In this document: piece by piece, positions 53,481 to 63,983 of the stretch
How the letters are laid out: every line of letters begins with the position of its first letter
How positions within the stretch are numbered: the first letter of the stretch is position 1
Source of the DNA: JANXQG01 sp963824275
GTDB lineage: Bacteria; Planctomycetota; Planctomycetia; Pirellulales; Thermoguttaceae
Direction: 5' to 3'
Assembly: GCA_963824275.1 (NCBI GenBank)
Contig: CAWGOT010000010.1
Location: 248,001-312,000 of the forward strand
Length of the DNA stretch: 64,000 nucleotides
Translations under genes and position numbers: made by a program
The notes under the pieces: generated by a model
Told to the model about the DNA's origin: nothing
Database searches by the model: none
Seen by the model: only the letters and a program-made list of their open reading frames with translations

Positions 53481-56147
53481 ACAGCCCCGTTTTGGAACGC
53501 CGGCAGGATCGGCATCGGCCGCGACTTTCTCGACATCTTCGCCGCCTATCGCGTCGCCATCGGCCCGATCGTACTCATCATCGTCGTCGAGGTCCTCATC
53601 GTCTTCGTCCGCGTCGACATCGTCCTCATCGTCTTCTTCCTCGTCGTCGAACGGATCGTCCTCGTCGTCGAGTCCTTCGTCTTCCTCCGCTCTAGGCTCG
53701 GTCGATCGCCGCTCTTCCACCGAGGCAAGCATTATCGTGTTGTTGCGCTTCGGCGGCTCAACAGCCACCGGCTTGACGGAGCCGCTGCCGCTCATCTCGG
53801 CCCACTGCTCGAGTGAGATGATCACCTCGCGGGCCTGCGAGCCGTTGTACTGGCCGACGATGCCGTCTTCAGCCATGAAATCGACCAGCCGCGCGGCGCG
53901 GCCGTAGCCGATGCCCAAGGCCCTTTGCAGGAGCGAAACGCTGCCGCGACCCTCGCGGACCACGATGTCGATGGCCGCCTCGTAGAGCTCGTCGCGGTCG
54001 GTGAACTTCTTCCCGCCGCCCTGGCTCTCGCCCTCGGTCGCCGCCGCCTTGAGTTGCACGAGCTCCTTGACGAACTGCGGCTCGCTAGTGGCCACGGCAG
54101 CAATCACGCGATTGATCTCGTCGTCGCTGAGGTACGTTCCCTGCCCGCGGAGCAGCGTGCTCGTGCCCGGCCAGAGGAAGAGCATATCGCCGTTGCCCAG
54201 CAGCTTGTCGGCGCCCATTTCGTCCAGCACCACGCGGCTGTCCGTGCGGCTGGCCACCTGGAAGCAGATCCGCGCCGGCAGGTTCGACTTGATCAGGCCG
54301 GTGATGACGTTGACCGTCGGCTTCTGCGTCGCCAGCACGAGGTGGATGCCGACCGCCCGGCTCTTCTGGGCCAGGCGGATGATGTGCGTCTCGACCTCCT
54401 TGGCGGAAGTCATCATCAGGTCAGCTAGTTCGTCGGCCACGATCACGATATAGGGCATGTGCGTGGGGATCTGGCGGCGCTCGTCCTCGCTCTCGGGCCG
54501 GATCCGCTCCATCAGCTCCTCTTCACCCAACTGGTTGTAGCCGCTCAGGTGCCGCACGCCCGCGCGGGCCAGCAGGTGGTACCGCTCTTCCATTTTCTCG
54601 ACCGCCCAGCCGAGAATCGCCTCGGCCTTCTTCATGTCGGTGACCACGGGATGCATGAGGTGCGGCAGGCTCTTGTACTGGCTGAGCTCGACCATCTTGG
54701 GGTCGATCATCAACATCCGGACCTCGTCGGGCCGGCGGGTCATGACCATCGAGGTGATGATCGAGTTCAGGCAGACGCTCTTGCCGGTGCCCGTGCGGCC
54801 GGCGATCAGGAGGTGCGGCAGCGTGGCGAGATCGACCGTCATCGGATTGCCCGAGACGTCCTTGCCGAGGTAGACCGGGATCCGCATCTTCTGCACCTTG
54901 CCGTTGGCCTCTTCGATCACCTCGCGGAGGCGGACGATCTGCCGCGTCGTATTGGGCACCTCGATGCCGACCGTGTTCTTGCCGGGAATGGGCGCGACGA
55001 TGCGGACGCTCGGCACCCGCAGGGCGATCGCCAGGTCGTCGGCCAGGCCGGTGATCTTGCTCAGCCGCAGCCCTGCCTCGAGCTCGACCTCGAACTGGGC
55101 GATCACGGGACCGGTCTGGATCTCGACGACGCGGATATTGAAGCCGAATTCCTTGAAGGTCTGCTCCAGGATCTTGGCCTTGCGGCGGACCTCGTTCTCC
55201 TGCTCGTCGAAGTTGAAGGTCTCGCTGGGCAGCAGGAGATCGATGCTTGGCAGCTCGTAGTCGGCCGCGTTCTGCGGCGGCTCATCGAGCTGCAAGTCCT
55301 CGTCCTTCGTGGGCGCCTTGGGCTTGCGGATCCGCAGGAGCGATGCCAGGCCGCCGCCCGAATCGGCCGCGGCAGCCTCAGCAGCGGGCTCGGCCGGCTG
55401 GTCGGCCTTCTTTTCGGCCACAAGGGGCGGAGAATCGGCCGTCTCCGTCTTGGCCTCTTCACCGGGACGTCCCTTGACGCGGACCGAGAGGATCTTGGCC
55501 CCGCCGGCGTTTTTGTCTTCGGCGGGCTCATAGCTATCGAGGTCCGACTTGCGGCGGAGGTGTTTGGCCGCGGCTGCGCCGACCTGCAACATGCCCTGCC
55601 CGATGCCCTTGGCCGGCTTGCCGACCACAAAGGCCACGATATGCACGAGGAGATAGTCGGTGGAAAGGAGGATTCCGCCGAGGATCAGGCTGACGGTGAG
55701 GATATACGCCCCGACCGTGGCGAAGTTCATTTCCACCAGACCGCGTCCAGCCGCACCGAGGTAACCGCCGGCGCCGATCACCGGGCCGGGCGAGAGTTGC
55801 GGCACGGCCATGGCGGCGAAGGTCGTCAGTCCGGCCAGCGAGATCAGCCAGCCGCAGAGCCGCGTGACCGGCTGGTTCAGCGGCCGGCGGGCAAGCAACA
55901 TGGCGTCGAAGACGCCGAGCGAAAACACGAGGTAATAGGCCCCCAGGCCCAGGGCGGTGAACAGGTATCGGCTGACGAAGGCCCCCGAGCGTCCGCAGAC
56001 GTTGAGAACTTCCACGCGTTGGGGATAGACGAGCTTGCTGGGCGGATCGCCGGGATCGTAGCTCACCAGCGCAGCCGCCAAAAACACGGCGAGCGCAAGC
56101 AAGCCGAGGGCCAGCAGGTCCTTTTTCAGATCACGTTGTACGAGCAT
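53475..56147 (-). CDS. ftsK: DNA translocase FtsK with acidic C-terminal tail
   Basis: The 890-residue protein has four N-terminal membrane helices (LLALGLLALAVFLAAALVSY, YLFTALGLGAYYLVFSLGVF), a charged linker, the FtsK alpha/beta motor (Walker A LLIAGRTGTGKSVCLN, Walker B MPYIVIVADELADLMM, HLVLATQKPTVNVITG) and the gamma winged-helix domain (VSLLQRALGIGYGRAARLVD). FtsK/SpoIIIE moves DNA at the division septum to segregate and resolve chromosomes. Unusually, about 80 residues follow gamma, more than half Asp and Glu (EGLDDEDDPFDDEEEDDEDD). The stop codon lies in a dispersed repeat. MLVQRDLKKD is taken as start. Confidence 0.93.
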   Translation of the reverse strand: MLVQRDLKKDLLALGLLALAVFLAAALVSYDPGDPPSKLVYPQRVEVLNVCGRSGAFVSRYLFTALGLGAYYLVFSLGVFDAMLLARRPLNQPVTRLCGWLISLAGLTTFAAMAVPQLSPGPVIGAGGYLGAAGRGLVEMNFATVGAYILTVSLILGGILLSTDYLLVHIVAFVVGKPAKGIGQGMLQVGAAAAKHLRRKSDLDSYEPAEDKNAGGAKILSVRVKGRPGEEAKTETADSPPLVAEKKADQPAEPAAEAAAADSGGGLASLLRIRKPKAPTKDEDLQLDEPPQNAADYELPSIDLLLPSETFNFDEQENEVRRKAKILEQTFKEFGFNIRVVEIQTGPVIAQFEVELEAGLRLSKITGLADDLAIALRVPSVRIVAPIPGKNTVGIEVPNTTRQIVRLREVIEEANGKVQKMRIPVYLGKDVSGNPMTVDLATLPHLLIAGRTGTGKSVCLNSIITSMVMTRRPDEVRMLMIDPKMVELSQYKSLPHLMHPVVTDMKKAEAILGWAVEKMEERYHLLARAGVRHLSGYNQLGEEELMERIRPESEDERRQIPTHMPYIVIVADELADLMMTSAKEVETHIIRLAQKSRAVGIHLVLATQKPTVNVITGLIKSNLPARICFQVASRTDSRVVLDEMGADKLLGNGDMLFLWPGTSTLLRGQGTYLSDDEINRVIAAVATSEPQFVKELVQLKAAATEGESQGGGKKFTDRDELYEAAIDIVVREGRGSVSLLQRALGIGYGRAARLVDFMAEDGIVGQYNGSQAREVIISLEQWAEMSGSGSVKPVAVEPPKRNNTIMLASVEERRSTEPRAEEDEGLDDEDDPFDDEEEDDEDDVDADEDDEDLDDDDEYDRADGDAIGGEDVEKVAADADPAGVPKRGCA

Positions 56148-56429
56148 GCGACGCGCAGACCGGGGTACTATCTTCCCCTGGCGATCACTAACCGTGGTAT
56201 CCTGGCGCATCCATGCCCGATGGACAATCCTACGTTGTCGCCTTCATTATCGACGCGGAATGGGGGAAGAAGTCAATAGGAAATCGGCCCACGGTAGAGA
56301 CAACCCCATAGGGGCAGGCGGCAGAATCGGCAGAAACGGCAAAATCAGCCCCTGAAATGGAATCTGAAGCAAGGAAGAACGAAAACGCAAGCCAAAGCCC
56401 AAGAGGCCCCATGCCTCTCGATTCTCGGA
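56148..56429. other. Intergenic stretch upstream of ftsK
   Basis: About 280 bases between the ftsK start and the PfpI-type gene. It should contain the ftsK promoter; no box pair or terminator stands out, and no gene is recognised. Confidence 0.4.
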
Positions 56430-56996
56430 TCAGCCACGGCTGTTTTTTGTTGCGCCGCTCCGAATGCCCTCCATCGCCTGGAAAATCCCGATGCAGAAAT
56501 CGGGCAAATCGTCAGGGCGGCGGCTAGAGACGAAGTGGCGATCAACCACTACCGGCGCATCTTCCCAGATGGCGCCGGCGTTGATCAGATCGTCTTTGAT
56601 TGCGGACGTGGCGGTTACGCGAACGCCCTTGTAGACACCGGCTGAGATGGGAATCCAGCCTGCATGGCAAATCGCGGCAATCAACTTGCCGGCGGCATCG
56701 AAGTCGCGAACCAGCTTCAGGACGTGGGGATCTCGCCGCAGCTTGTCGGGAGCCCAGCCGCCGGGAATAACCAGGCCTTGGAAATCGGCGGCCTTCATGT
56801 CGGGGATCTCGGCATTGGCGGTTGCCGGATAGCCGTGCTTGCCGTGAAAGTGATGCTTGCCCGCCGGGCCGGCGACGGTAACCTCCGCTCCCGCTTCGAT
56901 CAGCCGGAGCTTGGGATACCAGAGCTCAAGGTCTTCGTAATCGTCGTCCAGTAGAAAAAGAAACTTGTCGTTTTCGAGTGACGTTGAGGATGGCAT
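56430..56996 (-). CDS. DJ-1/PfpI family protein
   Basis: The 188-residue protein has LFLLDDDYEDLELWYPKLRL, FQGLVIPGGWAPDKLRRDPH and the nucleophile elbow LIAAICHAGWIPISAG with Cys, plus DRHFVSSRRPDDLPDF. This is the PfpI/YhbO branch of the DJ-1 superfamily (reported as proteases or glyoxalase/deglycase-like stress proteins). The frame is intact. The MFS gene beyond is divergent, with a 250-base spacer. Confidence 0.87.
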   Translation of the reverse strand: MPSSTSLENDKFLFLLDDDYEDLELWYPKLRLIEAGAEVTVAGPAGKHHFHGKHGYPATANAEIPDMKAADFQGLVIPGGWAPDKLRRDPHVLKLVRDFDAAGKLIAAICHAGWIPISAGVYKGVRVTATSAIKDDLINAGAIWEDAPVVVDRHFVSSRRPDDLPDFCIGIFQAMEGIRSGATKNSRG

Positions 56997-57250
56997 GGCG
57001 GTCGGTCCTTCACTGCTGGATGGCTTAGGGCGGATTCAATGGTTCGCAGGGAGGCGGCAAACACGTTTAGGAAACGCTTTGCCGGCTCCGGCCCGGCTGA
57101 CCGGACGTTCCCGAGGGATCGCTCCATTTTACCAATTCGCGTGTCACAGGGAAGCGGTGGGCGTCCGGCGTCCCGAGGAGAAGTCTTGACGTTCTATCTC
57201 CCGCTTCCTAGACTCAATGCCTTGCTTAAAGCGTTACTCGTCGGTTTTCC

Positions 57251-58495
57251 ATGCACGTGCGCCGTCTTAAGACCGGTTATTTTGTTCTGGAGGGGTTGAA
57301 CTCCGCCGCCTCGGTCTATTATTTCTACTATTTTTACTTCTACATGGAGCAGAGTGTTCGGCTTCGGCAACAAGGCGAACCTCTGCTTGGCGGCGCTGAA
57401 TGGGGCCACCTACGCGCTTTCGCCTGGGGGGGCGGGAGATTCGCACAGCGGTTCGGGTACTTTACCGCGCTGAAGATCGGGTCGGCTGTCATGGCCGCCG
57501 CGATTGGCGGTCGGCTCGCAATTGCAGTCGGCGCAGGGCGAAATCTTGGTCATGGTGGCCGTGGTCGCCGGCATGTGTTTTACCTGGCCCACCCTTGAGG
57601 CCCTGGTGAGCGAGGGCGAGCCGCGGGCCGGTCTCCAGCAGATGGTCGGCATTTACAATGCGGTCTGGGCCGGGACCGGCGCGGTGGCCTACTTCACCGG
57701 CGGCGCGATGTTGGACCGGCTCGGCTTGCGAAGCCTCTTTTATGTGCCGATGGCTCTCCTGATCACCGAACTGGCACTTGGCTTTTTGGCTGGCGGATCG
57801 GGCGCGCCGGACCCGTGATCGGAGCGGGCGACCTCGGTTCGAGCCCATCGAATCTTGACGGGACAGCGAATTCCGCATCCACGGCCGGCGAGAGGGAGCC
57901 TCTCCCCACGCCGAGATCACACCCCCACTCTTCGGCCCGGGCCAGGAGCTTCCTGCGCATGGCCTGGCTGGCCAACCCCTTCGCCTATATCGGCATCAAT
58001 ACCTTGATCGCCGTCATGCCCGGCATAGCCCTGCGTCTGGAGCTTTCGACCACGCTGGCCGGGTTCTGGGGTTCGCTCTGGTGTTTTGCCCGATTAGGGA
58101 CTTTTATCGGTCTCTGGCTCTGGCCCGGCTGGCATTATCGTTTTCGCTGGCTGCTGGCCGCTTATCTGGCCCTGGTATGCGCCTTCATCACGATTCTGCT
58201 CGCCCCCAACCTGCCGGTGTTGGTCGCCGCGCAAATGGTCTTCGGCGGGGCAATCGGCCTGATCTACTATTCCTCGCTCTTCTACTCGATGGACATGAGC
58301 GAGACCAAAGGCGAGCACGGCGGCATCCACGAATCGGCCATTGGTCTGGGCAACTGCGCCGGCCCGGCCGTAGGCGCCGTGGCGCTGCAATTCCTCCCGC
58401 AATACAGCCACAGCGGCGCGCTGGCCGTCACCGTCTTGCTGCTCTGCGGGCTGGGCGGCCTGACCGCCATCTGGTGGTCGGGAAGGGGGTCATAA
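57251..58495 (+). CDS. MFS transporter, broken by several frameshifts
   Basis: Family sequence is spread over all three frames: YFVLEGLNSAASVYYFYYFY at the start, VFGFGNKANLCLAALNGATY (shift near 57345), RFAQRFGYFTALKIGSAVMA (near 57425), MVAVVAGMCFTWPTLEALVS (near 57530), then after about 57815 the second half MAWLANPFAYIGINTLIAVM, RLGTFIGLWLWPGWHY, HGGIHESAIGLGNCAGPAVG. Together they give a 12-helix MFS carrier of about 410 residues with unknown substrate. Four shifts in 1.2 kb make this the most broken gene here. It ends 6 bases before the LssY_C gene. Confidence 0.68.
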
Positions 58496-58501
58496 CACAC
58501 G

Positions 58502-59788
58502 ATGCCGATCGCCGACACTTCCATTTTCCGCTGGCTGATGATCCCCTATTCACCCTGCCCGGATGCGCGGGGATTCCTGGACGCGGCCGTTACCCAGCAG
58601 CGAGACGGCCTCGAGGTCCGCGTGGCCGTGCTGGATGACGCGGCGAGCCGGAAGTTCTTTGGCGTCCCCATGGCCCGGCGGGGCATCCAGCCCGCTTGGG
58701 TCCACGTCGTCAACCGCACCGCACAACCCTACCGGCTCCAGTTCGTGGCGCTCGACCCGAACCACTTCTCTCCGCTGGAAGCCGCAGCCCTCAACCACTA
58801 CTCCGGCGGGAAGCGGCTGCTGGGCTATGGCCTCCTGGCATGGTTCCTCCTGCCGCTGATAATCCTGCTGCCCATCAAGCTGCTCGCCGTTCGTCTTGCC
58901 AACCGGAAGATGGACGCCTTCTTCCTGAGGCATGCCTTCCGCATGCGCCCGATTCCCGCCGGCGGGGAACAGGCCGGGTTCGTCTTCACCAACCTCTCGG
59001 AAGGGAACAAGATCGTGCTCGTGCGGCTGCTCGGTCCGGACGGATTTCAGGACTTCGAGTTCTCGCTGCCGGTCAAAGGGCTTCGCGCCGATTACCTGCG
59101 GCACGAGTTCGATGCCCTGCACGGGGCAGAAACGGTGACAGAGGTGGACATCGCCGGACTTCGCCAGTACCTGCTTGCCGCGCCGCAGGCCACCACCAAT
59201 CGCAAAGGCCTGCGTTCGGGCGATCCCGTCAACCTGGTCGTGATCGGCGATTTCCCCACGGTGCTGGGGGCCTTCGGCGACCGCTGGGACGAGACGGAGG
59301 TGATCAGCATGGCGACGTGTTGGAAGACCGTCCGCGCATTTTTCACCGGGGCCGAGTATCGTTACTCGCCTGTCAGCGGCCTCTTCCTGCTCGGCCGCAG
59401 CCAGGACTTCGCGCTGCAGCGGATCCGCAGCTCGATCAACGAACGCCTGCACCTGCGATTGTGGGTCACGCCGCTGAAATTCCAAGGGCAACGGGTCTGG
59501 ATCGGGCAGATCAGCCGCGACATCGGCGTCCGGCTCACGTGGCGGACGTGGAACTTGACGACGCACCGGATCGACCCCGACGTGGACGAGGCCCGGGACT
59601 ACGTCGTCGAGGATCTGATGCACGTCGAGCGGTTGGAAATGACGGGGTACGTCGACGGCGTAGGCGCCTGCGATCATTTGACCCCGCGGCGCAACCTGAC
59701 CGGCGATCCGTACTATACGGATGGCAAGCGGGCGGTCGTATTCCTGGCGAAATCGCGGACCACGCCCAAGTACATCGCTTTCTCGTAA
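58502..59788 (+). CDS. LssY C-terminal domain protein
   Basis: The 428-residue protein has one or two membrane segments near residues 105-130 (LLGYGLLAWFLLPLIILLPI) and a C-terminal LssY_C domain (PVNLVVIGDFPTVLGAFGDR, SPVSGLFLLGRSQDFALQRI, RLWVTPLKFQGQRVWIGQIS). LssY_C is found in membrane proteins fused to or near phosphatases; its function is unknown. It is co-transcribed with the MFS gene. The frame is intact. Confidence 0.8.
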   Translation: MPIADTSIFRWLMIPYSPCPDARGFLDAAVTQQRDGLEVRVAVLDDAASRKFFGVPMARRGIQPAWVHVVNRTAQPYRLQFVALDPNHFSPLEAAALNHYSGGKRLLGYGLLAWFLLPLIILLPIKLLAVRLANRKMDAFFLRHAFRMRPIPAGGEQAGFVFTNLSEGNKIVLVRLLGPDGFQDFEFSLPVKGLRADYLRHEFDALHGAETVTEVDIAGLRQYLLAAPQATTNRKGLRSGDPVNLVVIGDFPTVLGAFGDRWDETEVISMATCWKTVRAFFTGAEYRYSPVSGLFLLGRSQDFALQRIRSSINERLHLRLWVTPLKFQGQRVWIGQISRDIGVRLTWRTWNLTTHRIDPDVDEARDYVVEDLMHVERLEMTGYVDGVGACDHLTPRRNLTGDPYYTDGKRAVVFLAKSRTTPKYIAFS

Positions 59789-59806
59789 GACTTCCAAGGC
59801 TGCGGT

Positions 59807-59836
59807 AAGTACTCAGTGCTCAGTACTCAGTACTCT
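59807..59836. repeat. CAGTACTCAGTACT simple repeat overlapping the PL26 stop codon
   Basis: AAGTACTCAGTGCTCAGTAC and TCAGTACTC are repeats of the unit AGTACTC. On the minus strand the unit reads GAGTACTGAG, and its TGA is the stop codon of the PL26 gene. Confidence 0.8.
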
Positions 59837-62573
59837 GCACCGCCGCCGCGACCTCCCCGTCCGCCGCGACCGGGCTGGGCAGGCTGTTGCGCGGGGGCTT
59901 CCGCAGGCAGCTTGTCGCCGATCATGCCCAGCATCATAATCGTCTCCAGACCGCTTTGCGCCGCGCCATTGGTTCCGTTGGGCCCTTCATCGACGGGGTG
60001 GAGTGTGACGGGCCCGTCAACCTTGCGGATGACCCGTCCGCCGCGCCCACCGGCCCCCCGACCGCCCATCAGCGAATTGAGCCCAACCTGGAGAAAGGCC
60101 GGGTTCTGCGTCTTCGTGTAGACGTAGGAAGCCAATCGGCCGTCGCGAACGTACGCCGCGTCCGCCCCTTCCTGCCCTGTCGCCATGTCGCGGACAAGCG
60201 TGTCGCGGGGAGCGGTGTAAAGCCGGCAATACTGCAGCCAGAGCTTCTGCCACGTCGGATCATCGAGCATCATGTTCATCTCGAAGACGACCTCCGGCCC
60301 TCCCATATTGATCGCCAGGTTGTACGTGCCCGCTTCCTGGCTGAGCTGAAAGAGCTTGCCGCTGGCGGGGTCGTAGCCGTAAACCAGGTTTCGGCCACTG
60401 CGCAGCCCGTAGGGCATCTTCGACAGGCTCTCGACCCCGGCCAGGATCTTGTCCCGCCACTTGGTGTCGCCCGTGCGTTCCCATTCGGTCAGCCAGTTGC
60501 CGCAGAAGGCGAACCAGTCGGGCCCCAGGCGGACCCGCGTGGGGGCGATCTGCTTTTCCCGCGCCGTGGCCGGCTGCGCGAGCCGCATCGGGTCGAAGCG
60601 GAGCGTGCTGAAGTCGGCCTGCAGCGCATCGCGCATCACGTCGCCGGTCCGCTCGTCGGTCGTGAGGTAGTAGTAGAAGCGGCGATAGGCCGCCTGGCTG
60701 ATGCGGGCCTCCTTTGCACCGCAGCCCCAGGGAATGACGTTATGCCGAGAGCCCAGACCCATCATCGGGCCGAAGTGGTAAGTGACCACTTCCCCCGTGT
60801 GCCGGGTCATGGCCTCGGCCATGCGGAAGATATCGGCACGCCCCGAACGCAGGAAACTGTACCACAACCACATGTCCGTGCCGAGTTCCCCGTTGTCCCA
60901 GGCCATCCCACCCAGGTCGTAGCGCCAGACGTGCCGCTCGTTGTCGTAAGAGTGCATCACGTCGCCGAAATACCAGAAGCCGTACCAATTGCGCTGGTCG
61001 GGCTGGGTGAGGTAATAGTTGATCGTGTAATCGAGCCGCTCTTCGATGGCCTGCTTGACCGGCGTTGTGCGGTCTTCCAGGCCCCACACGCCAAAGGCCT
61101 TGGCATCGTGAAGGTATTTTGGCGTGCAGACCAGGACCGGCGGCTTGGCGACTTGCTGGGCGACCTTGACCGTGTCGGCCTTGGAGGGCACTTCCGCCGT
61201 CGGGAAAAGCATCAGTTCGCTCGTTCGCCCCACGCCATAGGGCGTGCTCAGTCCTGGCTGAACGTCTTCATAAACCGATTCCAGGCCGTGGGCCTTGATG
61301 TCGTAATGGCGGAGGTCCATGCCGGGCGCATCGGGCGACCACATCCAGGCCGTCAATTGCGCAGCGCCGCTGCTGGCGCCATGCACCTCCAGCGCGGTGG
61401 GGTAGGATTGCCAGAAATTCTTGAGGCTTACCGCCAGCCCGCCGCTCACGTCGCCGGCGAAGGCCAGGCCCGAGGCCCGTTTGCCTGCCCCGGCCTGCAG
61501 CCAGGTGCTCTTCGGATTAGTCCGCTTCAGCACGGTGAAGCCATCCGCATTGGGCTGGACGAGTTTGAAATCGTCCCACACGGCCCAATCCGTCAGCAGA
61601 CGCTGGCCGCGCTCATTGTACTGCGCACGATTGGGAACGCGGCGGCCCTCGATCTGCGCGGATAGACATCCTGGCCGCTGCTGGGGTCGGCGACAAACCG
61701 CCCTCCGCGGCCGATCATCGGTTGGATCGGTTCCGCCCAGAGCCCCGAGTCCTGGCCGGAAAAGGCCACGTGCCGATTCTGAATCTCCTCGCGCATCGGC
61801 ACCGAGAAGCTCACGCCCAATGCGCGGATGAAGTCCTTGTCCTGGTCGCCGTCGAACAGGATCGTGTGGACCATCCGCACCGATTCCTGGCCGGCGTAGA
61901 AGTAGAGCCGGACCACAAACGGCAGCCATTCCCGCTGGCTCACGATGCCTTTATGCTTGCCTTCGATCTTGAAGACCGCACGGACCGGGCCGGATTGCTC
62001 GAGGGTCACTTTCTCGACTTTGCCGACATATTTCTCGCGAGGCACGGTTTCCTGGGCGTCTCCGTCAGGACCGCTTTGCAAGATGCAGACGAGTTGCGCG
62101 TTTTTCGCCACATCCCGTCCGTCGATCGATATGGAATCGATGACTGCCGAACCCGATTTTCCAATCGTGGCCTTAAGCCGGCCGGCTTCGACCCGATAGG
62201 ACGTCTCCGCGGGAACGACGCGCACGGTCGGCCCCGATGCCGCTTCTCCCGGGCCGGTTGTCAGCGTCAGCCCGCGGCCCGTGTCCGGCCCGGCGACAGA
62301 CGCGAAGCCGGTCCATTTGATGGAGCCGTCCTGCCAGTAGGCCAGCGGCCAGCATTGCAGCGGCAGGGCCTTGCCATCGGCACTCTTCAAGGAGAAGACC
62401 TGATCCTTCTGCACAGTGCCCTTTGGCCAGGGCACGCCCCAGCTCACCCCCTGGGACACGGCCGGCGGCGCCGGGTCGAGCCACTTCAGCGGCACTTCCG
62501 CGGCAGGCGAATACCGCGGCAAGACCGCACACATTGATATGAATAGCGCAACGCGAATTCTGATTCTGTTCAT
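59827..62573 (-). CDS. Exo-rhamnogalacturonan lyase family protein (PL26-like), one frameshift
   Basis: A signal peptide (VALFISMCAVLPRYSPAAEV) is followed by the three domains of the PcRGLX family: an N-terminal RIFT-like barrel (VSWGVPWPKGTVQKDQVFSL, QCWPLAYWQDGSIKWTGFAS), a central beta-sandwich (VRMVHTILFDGDQDKDFIRA, GVSFSVPMREEI) and an (alpha/alpha) toroid (NWYGFWYFGDVMHSYDNERH, WYSFLRSGRADIFRMAEAMT, GLGSRHNVIPWGCGAKEARI). A one-base shift near 61640 separates the first 330 residues from the rest. It would cleave unsaturated-end-forming bonds of rhamnogalacturonan-type pectin outside the cytoplasm. The tail PGRGGRGGRGGG and the stop codon derive from low-complexity sequence. Confidence 0.8.
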
Positions 62574-62710
62574 TTTACACCCCAGGACCGAGTTTGATGG
62601 AAGCCCTTCGATCTTGATCGGCGGACGTTGGCCTGTCAAGCCTCCCCAGAAAATCTGCCGGAGAGCCGAGGGCTCGTAGTCCCGCCCTCAGGCGGAAATT
62701 GCCCCCAAGA

Positions 62711-63897
62711 CTAGGCAGCACGCCGCGTACCCGGCCGAGGCGCCGGGCGAGTCTTCTTGGTGCGGGCCACAAGCATCTGATCGCCGGCGATGCTGAAGCG
62801 GAAGCCGATCGTCTGCAGCCGCTCGATCTGTTCGCCGTCGAGCCGGCCTGCCTTGTAAGCCGTCCGCTGCATCATGACCCAGTTGCCCAGCTTACGATTC
62901 TCCGACCAGCTTTGCGGAACGTCGCAGTGCCCGGTCGCGCGGCGATAGTCGTCGAGCACAGCGAACATCTCGTCCCAGCGCTCGCGGCGAAGATCCCAAG
63001 TGAAGCCGAGCGAATCGAGCCGGGCGATCCGCTCCTGATCCAACCGCCCTTGCTTGCGCAAAGTCCGCTGCGTATGGACCCAGTTGCCCAGCGACCGGTA
63101 ATCTTCCGATAGGGTAGAGATCCGGCAGTGACCATGGAGGCGCTGGAAGCCGGCCAGTTCGGCGTACATCTCTTCCCAGCGCGACTCGCCGCCGCGCTCC
63201 CAGCCGAAACCGATCGCGTCCAGCCGGCGGACTCGCTCGCGGTCCAGGTCGCCGCGCTTTTGCGAAGCCCTCACCCCCTTCACCCACTTGGCCAGCGCCG
63301 GGCTCTCCGACCAACCGCAGGGGACGTTGCAGTCGCCGTGCCGACGGCGGTACTCGACCAGGGCCGCGAACATCTTCTCCCACCGCGTTTGCTGGGGATC
63401 CCAAACCACGCCCAGGGCGTCCAATTGCCGCACGCGATCCGCGTCAGCCGGCCCGACCGCTTGTTGCAGCGGACCCCATGCAGCCAGGCAGCCAGCTCGC
63501 GATTCTGCGGCCAGGCGTTCGGGACATTGCTGTGCCCGTGCTCGCGGTGAAACGCTTCCAACTGGGCCACCATGGCATCCCAATCCCGGGCAACGAACCG
63601 CCGCGTCCGCATGGCCCACGCGAAACCGATCGCGTCCAGCCGCTTGATCCGCTCCGCATCGAGACTCCCCTGCTTCCGCTGACGGCGGCAGTTGAAGACC
63701 CAGGCGGCCAGCGAAGGATCTTCCTGGTAGGTCGAGGGCACGTTGCAATGACCGTGCCTGGCCTTGAAGGCCGCCAAGGCAGCAAATCGCTGCTCCCACC
63801 GGTCCGACCCCTTCGGAACTCCTTGCGGCGCAGAGTGCCGCCCAGGACGAAGGCCTCGTCGCCGATCAACCGGTTCTGGTTCGAGCAGGGTCCGCAT
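62711..63897 (-). CDS. Helicase-associated (HA) domain repeat protein, frameshifted
   Basis: Five HA repeats of about 65-70 residues follow each other, for example WEEMYAELAGFQRLHGHCRI, WDEMFAVLDDYRRATGHCDV and LGNWVHTQRTLRKQGRLDQE. In larger proteins these domains lie behind DEAD-type helicases; here no helicase motor is encoded, as in many planctomycete HA-only proteins. The frame shifts near 63440 (NKRSGRLTR to ADADRVRQLDALG). A second shift near the start makes the N-terminus uncertain. The tail (TKKTRPAPRPGTRRAA) is basic, suggesting nucleic acid contact. Confidence 0.72.
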
Positions 63898-63931
63898 CAG
63901 GTCATGCGCCGATTTCCAAGGGAGTCAAACT

Positions 63932-63983
63932 GCGCTCGTAGTCCCGCCGACCATGCGTACATCGCCGGCGGGAGTACGAGCGC
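63932..63983. repeat. GCGCTCGTAGTCCCGCCG palindrome at the window end
   Basis: GCGCTCGTAGTCCCGCCG (63932-63949) and CGGCGGGAGTACGAGCGC (63966-63983) are inverted arms with one mismatch. The half-motif CTCGTAGTCCCGCC also occurs near 62668. Confidence 0.85.
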
